A DNA stretch of 64,000 nt, taken from Echria macrotheca. Taxonomy: Eukaryota; Ascomycota; Sordariomycetes; Sordariales; Schizotheciaceae. Each line of letters begins with the position of its first letter. Position 1 is the stretch's first letter. Below are positions 35,490 through 48,642 of this stretch, in pieces. Below the pieces are notes generated by a model. The model worked only from the letters and a program-made list of their open reading frames with translations, did not search any database and had not been told where the DNA came from. The position numbers were made by a program, and so were the translations under genes. The stretch covers positions 1,922,001 to 1,986,000 of the forward strand of contig MU839828.1 of NCBI GenBank assembly GCA_030411725.1, given 5' to 3'.

Positions 35490-37961
35490 ATGGACACCGG
35501 GCCCTCGATCATCAAAGAACACCGCAACCGTACGTACCATAGACCGCGGGAGACTGGAAGACAACACAGCTGATACCCCGAGTAGTTATCATTGACACGA
35601 TAAGGGGCATTACTCGAGGCGACGTAGGTTCTATCCCCGTTCGGAGGATCTGGAGCTAGCGCTGACAGAATTACTTGATTTCTAGTGGAAGGTCCTGGTC
35701 GTGGACGAAACTTCCAAGGGTATTATCGACACCACAGTCAGGGAAGATGACATCCTCAACCAAAACATCGCCAGTATGTCACCCACCGATGCGAGATCAC
35801 GGCGCATGCTAAACCGGCAGACATCGAGCGGATGGAGGAGAAGAGAGAGCCGAACCCGACTATGGACGCCATATACATCCTCTCGCCCCAGCCACATATT
35901 GTAGAATGTCTACTGGCGGATTTCGATCAACGACGATACAGGAAAGCATATTTGGTATGGGTCTCGGAGCTCAACAGGGCACAACAAGGCAAACTACAGA
36001 ACTTTCGGTCACAAATAGCAGGTACGATACCCGGGTTGGTTTCTGGATAGACTGCTCATACCTCACAGGGTTCTATACTCTTCCATTAGAGTTCTTTCCG
36101 CGGGAATCGCACTTGATCACGTTTAGGGACCCGTGGAGTTTCCCGATCCTCTACCATCCAGACTGCAACGATGTCGTCGCCGAACACATGAAATCACTGG
36201 CTAAGAAGGTGAGACCAAAGGCCATTCCGGAGCCGCGAGAATGCTAACCTTGGATATTAGATCGCCGCTATCTGTATAACCCTGGGAGAATTCCCGAAGA
36301 TACGCTATTATAAGCCGAAGGAGCCCCTCCACGAGGCCCATGTTCTATCCTACCACATGGCTCGGTTTGTCCAGCAACAGCTTGAGGCCCACCAAGAAAG
36401 AGACCCCAGCTTCCCGCCACAAAGTTCGCGACCGCAGGGGGTGCTTTTAATTACTGACAGATCTGTCGACCTGATGGCGCCTCTGATCCATGAATTTACG
36501 TACCAAGCGATGGCGCACGATTTGCTTCCCCTGAAGGAACTCCCGAAGGTCACGTTTCATATGACTATAAACGAAGGCACCCCGGCTGCAGAGGAGAAGG
36601 ATATGGAAATCGTCGAGACGGACAAGGTCTGGGTCGAGAACCGCCACCGGCACATGAAAGATACCATCGACAAACTCATGGGAGATTTCAACAAGTTTCT
36701 GGCACAGAATCCCAACTTCACAGACCAGCCCGATGATGGTAACGCCCCAAGCTTGAATGCTATAAGAGACATGATAGCGGGGCTGCCACAGTTCCAGCAG
36801 ATGAAAGAAGCGTATTCCCTTCACCTCACCATGGCGCAGGAAGCGATGAACGTCTTCCAGCGCCACAAGCTTCCTGATATTGCCTCGGCTGAACAGACCA
36901 TGGCGACCGGGCTTGACGAGGATTTCAAAAAGCCCAAAAATGTCTTGGACCAAGTTGTCCGCTTATTAGACGATGAGGCCGTCACCAAAGAGGACAGGTT
37001 ACGCCTCATTGCCCTTTACGTACTCTATCGGGACGGTGTCATCCCGGAAGATATCAAGAGACTCCTCGCTCACGCATCTATCCCGGCGGCCGAATTCGAC
37101 GCGATCGCCAACCTCGCACTTCTTGGTGCTCAGACGACCCGCCCCATCAAGGGCTTCCGACAAGCACCACCGCCGCTTTTCCCACGTAACACCAAAAACG
37201 CAGTGCAAAGCGATGAATATGCGCTTTCAAGGTATGAGCCCGCTGTGAAGCACATGCTGGAAGGTGTATGCAACGGCACGCTCGATCGTTTTGATTTCCC
37301 TTACGTGGTGGATCCGCAGGACCCCAACGAGGACCAGGTTGTGCAGACGTCGCTCCGGTCTGCTGCTCCTCGTTGGGCATCCGCGAACCGCCGCCAGGTC
37401 GAGAACCGACAACGAATAATACTATTCGTTGCGGGCGGCGCGACATACTCGGAAGCTCGTGCTTGCTATGAAGTATCTGGGGCGCAGAATAAGGATGTGT
37501 TCCTTGCTACCAGCCATATGCTCAAGCCCTCGTTCTTCCTCCGACAGGTTAAGGAACTGTCAGGAGATAGGAGGAGGTTAGATTTGCCCGTCGATCGACC
37601 CAAGCCTCGCCCACCAGCACATCTGTATGAGCGCCCTGCTCCTGCCCCTGCCCAGAGACCTATGGGTGGCCCACCACCACCAATGAGCAGCGGCCCTGGG
37701 TCATCACAGAGCTCTGTTAGGCCCCCGACAAAAGCTCTCGGAGCTATGACGCTTAGCAGTAGTGCTGGTGGGAGCGGTACCGGTGGCGGTGGCGGTGGCG
37801 GATCCTCGTTTTCATTGTCGACATCGTCGCAGATATCTCAGGCGAGCAGCACCGGAGCAGATGAAGGGCCAACTGGAGGATCCGAGAGCGGGAGCGGAAG
37901 GCAGAAGCTCACCAAGGATAAGGACCGCAAGAAGAGGGGCATATTTGGCCTTAAGAAGTGA
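35490..37961 (+). CDS. SEC1: Sec1/Munc18 (SM) protein Sec1 for exocytosis
   Basis: Sec1 binds the plasma-membrane t-SNARE complex and drives fusion of secretory vesicles at hyphal tips. Six exons: 35490-35529, 35586-35623, 35686-35773, 35821-36021, 36069-36208 and 36261-37961, for 735 aa. The frame holds through IIDTIRGITRGDWKVLVVDE, IERMEEKREPNPTMDAIYIL (the M/IYxLSP signature), FFPRESHLITFRDPWSF and LLITDRSVDLMAPLIHEFTY. The C-terminal 150 residues are a Pro/Gly/Ser-rich disordered tail ending in DKDRKKRGIFGLKK, typical of filamentous-fungal Sec1. No breaks were seen. It is transcribed in the same direction as IDI1. Confidence 0.94.
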
Positions 37962-39439
<1,478 letters not shown>

Positions 39440-41201
39440 GCGGCAGGACAATGCGAGATGACGGCAGGCCTTGAGGAGCTGAGACAGCCAACCTCTCTCA
39501 CACCGTGGGTCTCTTGGGCCGAGGGGGGCGACGATCCAATCCGGCGAGGAGCAGTGGGGACGCAACATGCAGTTCGGTCTGGACGGCTTGGTTGCCATTG
39601 GTTGGTGGTGCTTGAGCCTGAGATATCCGCCGCTTGGATGCGCAGACTAGTAAGACGTCGTGCAAAGAGCCGCTTGGTTTCTGTTTTGAGTCTGGCGCAT
39701 GGCGGGGGGACTTGCATTGGCCGGGAAAGCATGGAGGACAGACACAAAAGATGCGGATAGAGTGGGAGGAATTGCACAATTGGCAGCGTGTTTGCAGCCC
39801 TGGGCGGTAGATGGCGGAGGACACGAGTCGTAGGACGGAATGACATGCGCTAGCACGTTTGGTTACCTATAACAAACATGGTTTGTGCCCCTCGCTGTCC
39901 GTACTCCGCGCCGTGGTGATGCGAGCCCGGGCCAGGGTCCATGTATGTCGACGAGGACGAGCTGTGCTCGACGCCAACCAGGCCGCAGGGCTTATCACGA
40001 TAGGAAGTGCATGCTGGCAAGGGCTCTGATTGCCGGGATGGCCAATCGGTGGTCACCTGATGGGGCATGTCGGGGGCTGCCGACGTCGTTGGGAGCTCGC
40101 TAGTCGACTCTTGTGACTCCGTCGTCGTCGTTTCATTCCAGCCAGGCCACGTTGGGACACTCCGGCCAAGTCGATGTCCGACACCACGACGCTGTGCCAC
40201 TGGACACACCAACCCATGCCGTCGCTCGCCCACGCTGCATCACGTCGCCCATGATCCATGTGCGGAAGACGGCCATGTTCCCCCACCCAGCAGCCGCCCC
40301 GAATGGCCCCAACTGGAGGGCAAGCAGCCTCGAAAGTCCCGTATCTGCTGCCACCTATCCAATCACGACCCGTCAGCGCTGCCGGCGGGCCGGAGCAAGC
40401 AGGACTTCCCGGTGTCTGGATGGCCTTGGCGCGCCGTCTACGGCATCCAGCCGGCCTGGCGGTCGGACCTTGTGTGCTTGTCTCAATTCCAAGACATGGA
40501 AGAGGCGGATCGCGCAGACAGATACGGCAGGCAACGGGGTTCATCCATGGAAATTGTTAGTCGGCTCTCCAAGATGTCGGGGTACATATTGGCCTGTTGC
40601 TCTCTCTCTCTCTCGTTTCTTCCTTTTGGTTTTCCTGTTCCTTCATCGAATTCTCAAGACTGTTGATCAACCAGCCAAGCCCCTCGACTGCATAAGCCCT
40701 CTTCCGTCCAACGCTGTTAACAAGTCCCCCGTTCTGGGGGTCATTTTGTCTCCAGCCTAGGATACACCGACGGTGTTCCTTCTTGATTTGTTTTCTGCTG
40801 CTTCCTCCATTTGCCTTCCGCGTGTTGTACAAAGCAGAAAGCGCAATCCGTCACACTTATACATCACTACCTTGCTTCCCGTGTCAACCTCAGCGTTTGG
40901 AATACTTCAAGTGACCTTGAGTGTTATCTCTTATACCTTTTGCCTCATCTTTCATTACAACCAGCACAGATTGCTTCTGAAAAAAGAAGGCTACATTGAT
41001 GTCTTCTGACCTACGGACCGCCCTAAACTGCCTGCGCCACCCGTCGAGATTCATGCCCGTGTCGAGATCGCAATTGTCTAGAGACCATACGGGTGATAGT
41101 ATATTGAGTTTAAATAATTGTCGGTTTCCCTCCCCCCCTCCTCGGCGTTGAGGTTTGTTTACATTGCTCGGCTATAGGAACGCAGTTGAAAGCTGCCCAG
41201 C
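39440..41201. other. Gene-free 1.76-kb intergenic region
   Basis: Lies between IDI1 and the GNAT gene. It contains a CT microsatellite at 40601-40614 and a pyrimidine-rich run before 41150. Several open frames on both strands (up to 215 codons at 40113-40760) have no family similarity and low plausibility. Confidence 0.45.
40601..40614. repeat. CT dinucleotide microsatellite
   Basis: Seven TC/CT units occur in a pyrimidine-rich promoter-like stretch upstream of the GNAT gene. Confidence 0.7.
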
Positions 41202-42290
41202 ATGGAGAACTGTACCGAGTCAAGCAGTTCGAGCTTCAGTTCGAGTTCGACTTCCAGTCCGACTGAGAGGCTGACTGTCTTCGAGCTGAAACATCGCTCC
41301 CTCGTCCCCATGAAGTGGGTGGAGAGCGTGCGGACGGTGACCATGAGCGAGTGTCGCCAGGCAGCTGTGTCACTGGCTCACGCCTTTGCGGATGACGACT
41401 ATGCCCATTACCTCGTCGACCCGGGCGATGTCGCCGACGGCGCCGCCATCTCACCCGAGGACAAGTGGCGCCTGCACGTCGACATCATGGCGTACGCCGT
41501 CGCGGCTCACTGTCTCAGCGGCATGGTGACGACCACGGGGCCGGACTATGATAGCGTTGCGCTTTGGTAATTCTCTTTTTCTCTTGGTACTTTATAAAAG
41601 ATAGAACACATGTCACTAAGACTACAGGAAGGATCCCGCCGGGGAATAGTCTCGACGGCTGGATGACGCTCCTCCGGAGCGGCATGTGGCGGTTGTACTT
41701 CACCCTGTCGACCGAAGGCCGCAAGCGCTACTTTGACGAGATCCTGCCGCTGTTGCACGACACTAAAGCCGCTGTACTCGGTGACCGGGACGACGATGCC
41801 TGGTATCTGGTGTACCTTGGCACCAAGCCGAATTCACAGGGCCGGGGGTACGCAAGACGGTTGCTGGAGGACGTGATGCAACGGGTATGACTCCTATACT
41901 CTCTGCTCAGCAGCACCACTAACAGGAGACAAAAAGGCCGACGAAGAGAACCGCCCCATGTATCTCGAGTCCAGCTCGCCCGCCAACAACGTGTACTACG
42001 CCCGCTACGGCTTCGAGCCCCAGCGCGACATTTTTCTCGAGCGCGGCAAGGTCCCCGTCAAGCTAACCATCATGGTGCGCGAGCCCCGGCCCACCGGCGT
42101 TGCATCCGCGCCCTCGGTGGCTTCCAAAGGCGCCCGTAAAACGGCGGCTTTGAATACTGCTTCTTATCCCGGTATCGCCAAGTCCGGAGCCGGCGTCGGT
42201 GGGATCGCTCCCGGTGTCGGCGGCGGACGGAAGCCGGGCATGGGTTTGCTTGGCGTGCGTAGTACGAACGGGAATGCTAAGATGGGATAG
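41202..42290 (+). CDS. GNAT-family N-acetyltransferase
   Basis: Three exons, 41202-41566, 41632-41884 and 41937-42290, encode 323 aa. The N-terminus is Ser-rich (ESSSSSFSSSSTSS); the fold then runs VRTVTMSECRQAAVSLAHAF and VALW|IPPGNSLDGW. The acetyl-CoA motif A is YLVYLGTKPNSQGRGYARRL (Q-x-x-G-x-G/A type loop), followed by ADEENRPMYLESS and NNVYYARYGFEPQRD (motif B). The C-terminus is a Gly/Ala-rich tail. Both introns end in AAG rather than CAG or TAG acceptors, which is needed to keep frame. The substrate is unknown; such fungal single-domain GNATs are poorly characterised. Confidence 0.85.
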
Positions 42291-42730
42291 CAGAGCCCCG
42301 CGTGTGAAGGTTTGTGGTTTGGATGATGGACGAATTTGGTTGATTGTTTTCTTTTACCAATTGGGGCCCAGATTGTTTTGGCCCCCTTTCTTTCTCGGAA
42401 CAGGGATAAGGTGATTTTGTTTCCTTCAACCTCAAAACCAGATTGATGACTTTACTGTTTACGTCTTCCCGCCAGATATTATTTTTCTCTGGGTTGATCA
42501 ACTCAACACCATTTGGGTTTCGTTCGTCGCATTCAATATGCGTAGGATAGTCTACGAGTATAACCCTTAGCTAGGCCCTCATGGCAACTTATTACCGCCC
42601 TAGGTCTTTGCAGGTGTCCGACATAATCATGATTATCTGCCCATCTCATGCTTCATGACCAAAGAGAAAAGAATTCCCACTGAACCCAGACAAATGAAAA
42701 AGAAAACACCCAATCCCCCATTTTCCCCCT
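42291..42730. other. Intergenic between convergent GNAT and RFA2 genes
   Basis: 440 bp of AT-richer 3' flanking sequence for both convergent genes. Nothing else is seen. Confidence 0.5.
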
Positions 42731-43650
42731 TCAATAATCGAGAACCGCCCAGGTCTCGTCATCTATCGTGGTATACACCAACCCCTGACCCAGCAACTCG
42801 TCCGCCGCGGCGGCCACCTGGTTGGTCGATAGCCTCGTACCCGCGGCAACATCATTGATATGTACGCCCTCGCCCCCGCCAGTCGTGGCCAAGAAGCGAT
42901 ACATGGTCTGCGCAGGCTTGGAGCAATTGACTAGCCTCGCCCTGGACGCGCCTCCTCCGGCCCCATCACCCCCGTCGACAAACATACTATCACCACCTCC
43001 ATCGTGCTGAGCACCACCACCGCCCCCAGAGGCCGCCCCGTCGCCACCGGGCGCCCCGCGCGTGGTAACAAGATGCACATACGTCGCCTCGAGCAGGTGA
43101 TAATTCACCTCGTTGAAGTCGTCGATGGCGCGGATGAAGTGCGCACCGATATGGCGCCTGCCGCTGAACGTGGTCAGCCGCCCGAACACGCGCACGTACG
43201 TGTCGGGCGCAAAGTGTTCAGAGTCAGAATCGGCAGCGGCGGCGGCCCGCTCGGCGTCGACCCACTTCTTGACGTCGATGAAGCCGGTGCCGTCGTCGAT
43301 TTTGTAAGTCACGTTGGTCGCCTGCGGCTGCACGGCGCGCACTTGGCCGACTAGCGTCAGCTGCGTGATGCCCTGGCCGTCGATCTTGAGGTCGGCGCCG
43401 GGGTAGTCTTCGGACGCGTCGAGGATCTGTTTTATCGTCACCGGCCGCAGCGTGTCGTCGGCGTACTTGGACTTGTCGGCTTGTGAGGAGGCGCCTTGCG
43501 TCGCGCCCATGAAGCCGCCGCCGGCGTCTTGGTCGCCTCCGGCGCCGTAGTTGCTTCGGGAGTAGGAGCCGTAGGCTGCTATTTTTGGGGGGGAATTTTG
43601 TTAGTATCCGTATACAGCAAAAGGGCGAACGGGGAGGGGGGTATACCCAT
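42731..43650 (-). CDS. RFA2: Replication protein A 32-kDa subunit (RPA2)
   Basis: RPA binds single-stranded DNA in replication, repair and checkpoint signalling. Two exons: 43650-43647 (only ATGG) and 43578-42731, giving 283 aa. The N-terminus reads MAAYGSYSRSNYGAGG, the Gly/Ser/Tyr-rich phosphorylatable tail. The central OB fold has LRPVTIKQILDASEDYPGAD, LTLVGQVRAVQPQATNVTYK and DGTGFIDVKKWVD, ending with FIRAIDDFNEVNYHLLEATY. A Gly/Ala-rich linker (GGDGAASGGGG) leads to a winged-helix RPA_C domain (GVHINDVAAGTRLSTNQVAA). The four-nucleotide first coding exon is supported by GT/AG signals and the perfect N-terminal match, but it is short enough to be worth checking. Confidence 0.9.
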
Positions 43651-44618
43651 GGTGGCTTAGTAGTAGGATGTCGAGTTTGGTGGTTTCTAGTGATAGAGTG
43701 TCGATGGGCAGGCAGGTCTCGTTAGGTCGGTGCGGGGCGAAGATTTGGGAGACGCGTTTGGGTGGGATACGCGACGGGGTGCAACCGTGCAACCACTCAA
43801 CGCGACCCCACTGACTTCCTCAGCAGGCCTGGACAAAAATAGATGTCACCGTGAGATACTACATGTATGGAATCACCTCCTAGTCACCAATTATGAGTCA
43901 AGTAGCCACTAATGACGGCGGCATATGAGTCCAACAAGAAATGTCTCACTTCTAGGTTTATTCTGGAGGAGCAGAAACACTTTCTGGCTGGGTCAGTATG
44001 AGTCTGCCACCGTGACCATCTCGAAGGTACCTGTGCATATACTGGAAGTACCTGTAGACCAGATACCAGGCAACTTGGCTAGACTGCACTGTGATAACTC
44101 CCTTAGGAAAAGAAACGGGCCTGTGTCTTGTCAAGAGACACCGGACACAGCTGCTTTGTGTCCCAACTTGGACCCTCGCGACGTACCGCAGTAACAATTG
44201 ACTTAGCTCTCCAGAGCCATGTATCGTAGGCACAAAACCCCAAGAACAGCATAAAGTGTGGGGCCCTAACATACATAGGGAAACGGATAGCGCCGTAGAC
44301 CGGGACTAGTTAGCAACATAAACTACTATCGATGTCAAGACAAATAATTGTCCAGTTGGTTACCGGCGTTTAAGTTCCCTCGGTGTTTCCCGATCTGCCC
44401 CGCAATCGGCACTGCAGCTTTGGCACTCAGGAGCTCCGACTCCGAGAAGCGGCATTGTCCAATCACGTTACATCCAAGCCAGAAGACGACTTCGACGACA
44501 AACTCGATCTGAGATCGCCGCTTGAGAGTATCCTCATAACAAGCTCTACAATAACTCTCCCCCGAGAGAAGCGTAACCGTTTCCAGATACATAAGACTGC
44601 CGCGGATCCTCAGCAAGA
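43651..44618. other. Divergent intergenic region RFA2/DUF202
   Basis: 968 bp. A loose tandem of TACCTGT-containing units lies near 44027-44070; otherwise no structure or gene is recognised. Confidence 0.4.
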
Positions 44619-45400
44619 ATGCCCAGACGAGCACCACCACCCCCAATCCCGGCATCCTTCCTAGCCCCCGAGCCCGAGACAGACTTTGAGGATGGCCGGT
44701 CCTGCTGCGCAACGTCCCTGACACGGCCGGTAGAGATAGGTGATCTATCGAGGTACAACAACATCTACCTGAACTACCTGCCTCATTTCCTCTTTACCCA
44801 ACAACCTTATCCATCTATCTCCAGAAGAGGTCTAACTAACAAAAACCCAAACTCAAAGCCCAACCGGCTCCACAAAGGCCTTCTGCCTCCCCCCCATCTT
44901 CGGCCCCCTAATCTTCGACAACGAAACAAGCGACTGCCGCGACCACTGCGCCAATGAACGAAGTATCCCCCCCACCCTTCCCCCCCCTATCCTTCCTTAC
45001 TTACCTTACCCCCATTTGGTAACTGGGTAACTAACAAATGTAAAAAAAGCATTCCTCTCCTACCTCCGCCTCTCCATCTACATGGCCATCGTCTCGGTCG
45101 CCATAGTCCTCTCGTTCCACCTCCGCCGCGCGGCGACCGAGACAGAGCTCCGCATGGCCAAGCCTCTGGGCGCCATATTCTGGGCCTTGTCGGTGGCTTG
45201 TCTGGGCGTGGGAATTGCTAATTACATCAGTTTGTTTTTACTCTCTCTCTCTCTTCTTCTCTTCCGTACCGGGACCGGGTACTGATTCCCCGGGTGTGGG
45301 AAAAAATAGACACGGTCAACAAGTACAGCCGTCGTGCGGCCATCGTCCAGAGTGGATGGAAGACGCAGACTGTCTGTGGGGGGGGGGGGGGGGGGGGGGG

Positions 45401-45451
<51 letters not shown>

Positions 45452-45758
45452 CGGGGGCGNNNNNNNNNNGGTTTTTTTTCCCGGGGTGGTGTTAAAAATA
45501 ACACCGTTTAACAATTACCCCCTTGGTGGGGGCTGCGGCCCGTTGTTTTTTTATACCAAACTTTTTTGGGCCCCCCCCCCCCCCCCCCCCTTTTACGGGA
45601 GAGTATGAGTGAGCTAACAAAGACAGATCATGGCCACCGTGGCCCTCTGCATCATCGGATCGTGCGTCACCTTGCTGGTGGTTAATAAACTCAGCGAGGA
45701 CCCCGAGTCCGAGAATTCAACGACGCAGCGATTCATCAATGCATTTGTTTCCGTCTGA
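44619..45758 (+). CDS. DUF202-domain membrane protein (interrupted by an assembly gap in its last intron)
   Basis: The DUF202 family includes the YidH-like proteins and the membrane part of fungal VTC proteins. Secure exons: one ending at 44962, then 45050-45229, 45310-45371 and 45627-45758. They give PIFGPLIFDNETSDCRDHC and ANERTFLSYLRLSIYMAIVS (the DUF202 signature), then three TM helices: MAIVSVAIVLSFHL, AIFWALSVACLGVGIANYI and MATVALCIIGSCVTLLVV. The first coding exon from 44619 (MPRRAPPPPIPASF) is likely, but its intron to the PIFG exon has two frame-compatible choices: donor 44753 with acceptor ending 44858, or donor 44730 with acceptor ending 44877. The last intron contains the N gap and homopolymer sequence (45378-45590), so the true intron length is unknown. 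Confidence 0.75.
45241..45254. repeat. CT microsatellite in DUF202 intron
   Basis: A run of CT units lies just after the exon ending at 45229, inside the intron preceding the poly-G zone. Confidence 0.7.
45378..45590. other. Assembly gap: poly-G, 10 N, poly-T/poly-C low-quality sequence
   Basis: A nearly pure run of G (45378-45459), ten Ns (45460-45469), then repeated homopolymer pieces including a 20-nt C run (45571-45590). Such sequence is far more likely a read-end or base-calling artefact around an unclosed gap than genuine DNA. Exon edges on both sides (45371 and 45627) look correct. Confidence 0.9.
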
Positions 45759-45859
45759 TGCAGCAGCCAACCACCACCGGGTATACCCTCGACGCATATA
45801 TACAATAGACCCACCCAAACCATTCATCCTCATCATGTCCAGTCATGCATATCTCATCG

Positions 45860-48115
45860 TCATTCCTCTCTCACGCAAAACAAATCCCGCGCCGATCGCC
45901 TCGGCAGCAAGTCCGCCGTGCTTAACGCCTCACACCCACCTACCGCTCTCCGAATCTCGGCGGTATACTCTGCCGCGTACGAATCCAATTTTTCCAACGC
46001 CGTGGGCTTCCCGTCCCACAAAAGCAGTGGCATATCATCAAAAGCGAGCAGATTGCCTCTGGATGGAAGGCTGTCCATAAAGGACCCTGCCATCAAGAAA
46101 CCTCCATCCGGCATCCTTCCCCGATACCCAACATCGTTTTGATATTCCTCGGGTGGCCTGTATAGTTCCTGGTGCACCTCCGCTAGCGTTTCCGCCGTCG
46201 ACCGGCTGGGATACAGTGTCCAGTAACCCCTGGCGCGCGAGAGCTTCAAGGCGTGTTCCAGCCATGATGGGTAGCGCTTGCTGACCAGTTTATCCGAAAA
46301 CAACGAAGGAAGTCCCGCCCTAGCCTGCGGTCGAGCGTGCTGCCACTCGAGCAACCTGGTGACAAAGGCGTGGAGCTCCACCCACTTTTTGCCCGTGAAT
46401 AGTACCGCGTTGCTGCTGGGCGTCTGCCAAAGGAACGAAGTGGGAGCGTCGTCGCCCTTTCCGGAGGGCGGACTGAAAGGCTTCGAGCCATCGAGATGGG
46501 TGGAGGGCAGGTCGAGACTGATACCCATGAGCCGCGAGTCGTATTGCTGCGCGACCGCACCCCTAGAGTAGATGTATTCTAGAACGGAGTATTTGATATC
46601 TGAAACGAGGTCAGCAAATGATATTGTGCCCTGACCCAGCCAGCGAGAACTGTAGTTTGCAGTCATGATTCGGGCCGAAGGTCACGTACAGTGATAAAAT
46701 GAAGGCGAAAGCTCCACCTGAGGGGACAAGACTAGAACGTGCGAGTAATGCGAGTTGGCCGGCCAGAAAGACTCGAGAAACCGAACCGAGCTCTCCTCCT
46801 CCGTCACATCGCGGAGTGGAATGCGATGCCTCAGCGTAAGTTGCTTGGCACGAGAAGGATTATAAGCGCTCGCGGGCGGCCATTCATAAGTCTCGAGAAA
46901 CTTGGCCGTGGCAGGGTCGACGATGCTCGGTAGCTCGATGGTCAAATGGGGCACGGCTGAGGCGCTAAAGTCCGCAGCCGCCAGCGACTTGAGCAGCCGG
47001 ATGAGATTCCCCGAAGTCCCAGGCGCAGCTTGGATCAGAATTTCGATGTTGACCTTGTGCCAAACTGTGTTTTATTAGCAACAGTGCGCCGAATATGTAT
47101 ACAGACGGGCATGGTTACCGGCTAATGATGAACTGTCGAGTTTCGTCAAATAAGAAAGTTGCGTCGACTTATCCTCAGGGATCTCGATCAGGGGCGCTCC
47201 CATCGAGTTCACCTGCGATCTCATTGCCTCGATGAACAAGGCCGATTCATCCCCCGCGTCAACCACGACGGCCTGGGGGTGCATATAAAGGTGGATGTGA
47301 TCTAATCAAGGTCAGGCTCGGCGCAATGCTGGGATCGAGGTCTCTTACACATTCCGCGCATGACGGACCTCTGGAACCGTTCATCAGTCGACGACGCAGC
47401 ATGGTCGGGACGGGCGTCTACTCCCTAGTTAGCCGTTTTCAAGCATACTGTCGGTTAAGGATATACCGTGAAATATAATATGACAGGCCTCATCCACACC
47501 GTTGACCTCGGCCAGCTCCTCCATAGAAATCACACTCCGACTCATGAGCGCAAAATGCACGTAGCTCCGCAGCTCGCCGCCCATCTGACAGGCCATTGGC
47601 AAGAGAAGTGCGGCACTCTGAAGACTAGACGCCACGAACAGAATGTTCTTATTCTCGTTGTAATCGCCCATGGTCCCGGAGATGGCATGCAAAGAGACCG
47701 CCAGGTTCTCGAACCGAATGGGTCCGTCATAGCCGCTCTCTGACTGCGATGGCGCCTTGTCCTTCTTCAAGTCCTTGTCTTTCTTGGGATCCTTCTTCTT
47801 ATCGCTGCTCGGCTTGCTCCAATTGGGCGCCGTGACCGGTCTCGGCCGCGGAATCGACCTGGGGGGTTCAGATCCATGGCCCGGCGAGGCGTGTTTCGAG
47901 GCGTAAGAGGGCCGGCGATGGTCGACAATCGGCACGTCGGTAGGGACGTTGTGGATGAACAGATAGATCAGGAAGCCGGCCGCCAGGGCGAGGGCCACGC
48001 GCTTGAGCAGCTTTCGAGGAGGCGCGCGCGCCGGGCTCCATTGCGAGGCCTTGGTGGGCTTGTGGTCGTCATCCTTCTTGACCAGCTCCTCATCGCTGAG
48101 GAACAACGAGCCCAT
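45860..48115 (-). CDS. Type II membrane protein, glycosyltransferase-2-like (fungal family)
   Basis: Five exons: 48115-47467, 47417-47349, 47301-47119, 47064-46690 and 46599-45860, for 671 aa, all joins in frame. The N-terminus is MGSLFLSDEELVKKDDD, followed by a single TM anchor (RVALALAAGFLIYLFIHNV, about residues 35-53). Then comes a Pro/Lys-rich stalk with a KKKDPKKDKDLKKDK run, and a luminal catalytic-type domain (NILFVASSLQSAALLLPMAC to VLVLSPQVELSPSFYHYIKY). The last conserved block is ARGYWTLYPSRSTAETLAEV. It resembles fungal proteins annotated glycosyltransferase family 2, Golgi-type. I recognise no classical DxD motif with certainty. An ATG 18 nt upstream is an alternative start. 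Function is not established. Confidence 0.75.
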
Positions 48116-48642
48116 GGTGCGCCAGAGGGTCATCCCCGTCGCAGCGGGGAATGGCTTGTCTTAAAAATGGAGGGCGAGGGAGGGGGCGTCGTCCTGTCGC
48201 GCTATTGGGAGCGTGCCCGGGGCGCTCACAGCTGTGGTTGGGTCATTGGCGGTTACACTCGCACCGTCGCCGGATATCGATGGGGTAGTGGAAAGAAGAC
48301 AGCGTTGCTCGACGGCTGTTGCGCAACCAACGCGACATCAAATCGCTCGGCACTCTTGGTCGTTTAATGTGGCTAAAAGCCCGTGCACCGACCTGCACTT
48401 GGCAAGTCTTGGTAGCGGCGATCCACTAGTTACCCCACAGTTCGTCCCCTGTCCCTGCCGTTGAAGCCCTGGACCCTGTCGTCCCCCACTGCGGGAGAGG
48501 TGGGCTGGTGGGGTAAACTTTTTGTCTTTTTTTTTCCTTTGGAGGGGCCATGCAGCTTCTGCAGACGGCGAGCACAGGTTTGGTTTTTCACCCAAAATAG
48601 TATTCAGGGAAAGACCAGCTCAACGTCAACCACATCTACAAG
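48116..48642. promoter_or_regulatory. Divergent intergenic region: GT2-like and SYO1 promoters
   Basis: 527 bp between two divergent starts. No specific element is recognised. Confidence 0.5.

Noticed and set aside
40113..40760. 215-codon open frame in the IDI1-GNAT intergenic region
   Set aside because: No family resemblance, overlaps another frame of similar length, and lacks splice or start support.
45215..45608. Glycine- or proline-rich open frames across the poly-G run
   Set aside because: They are translations of artefactual homopolymer sequence and Ns.
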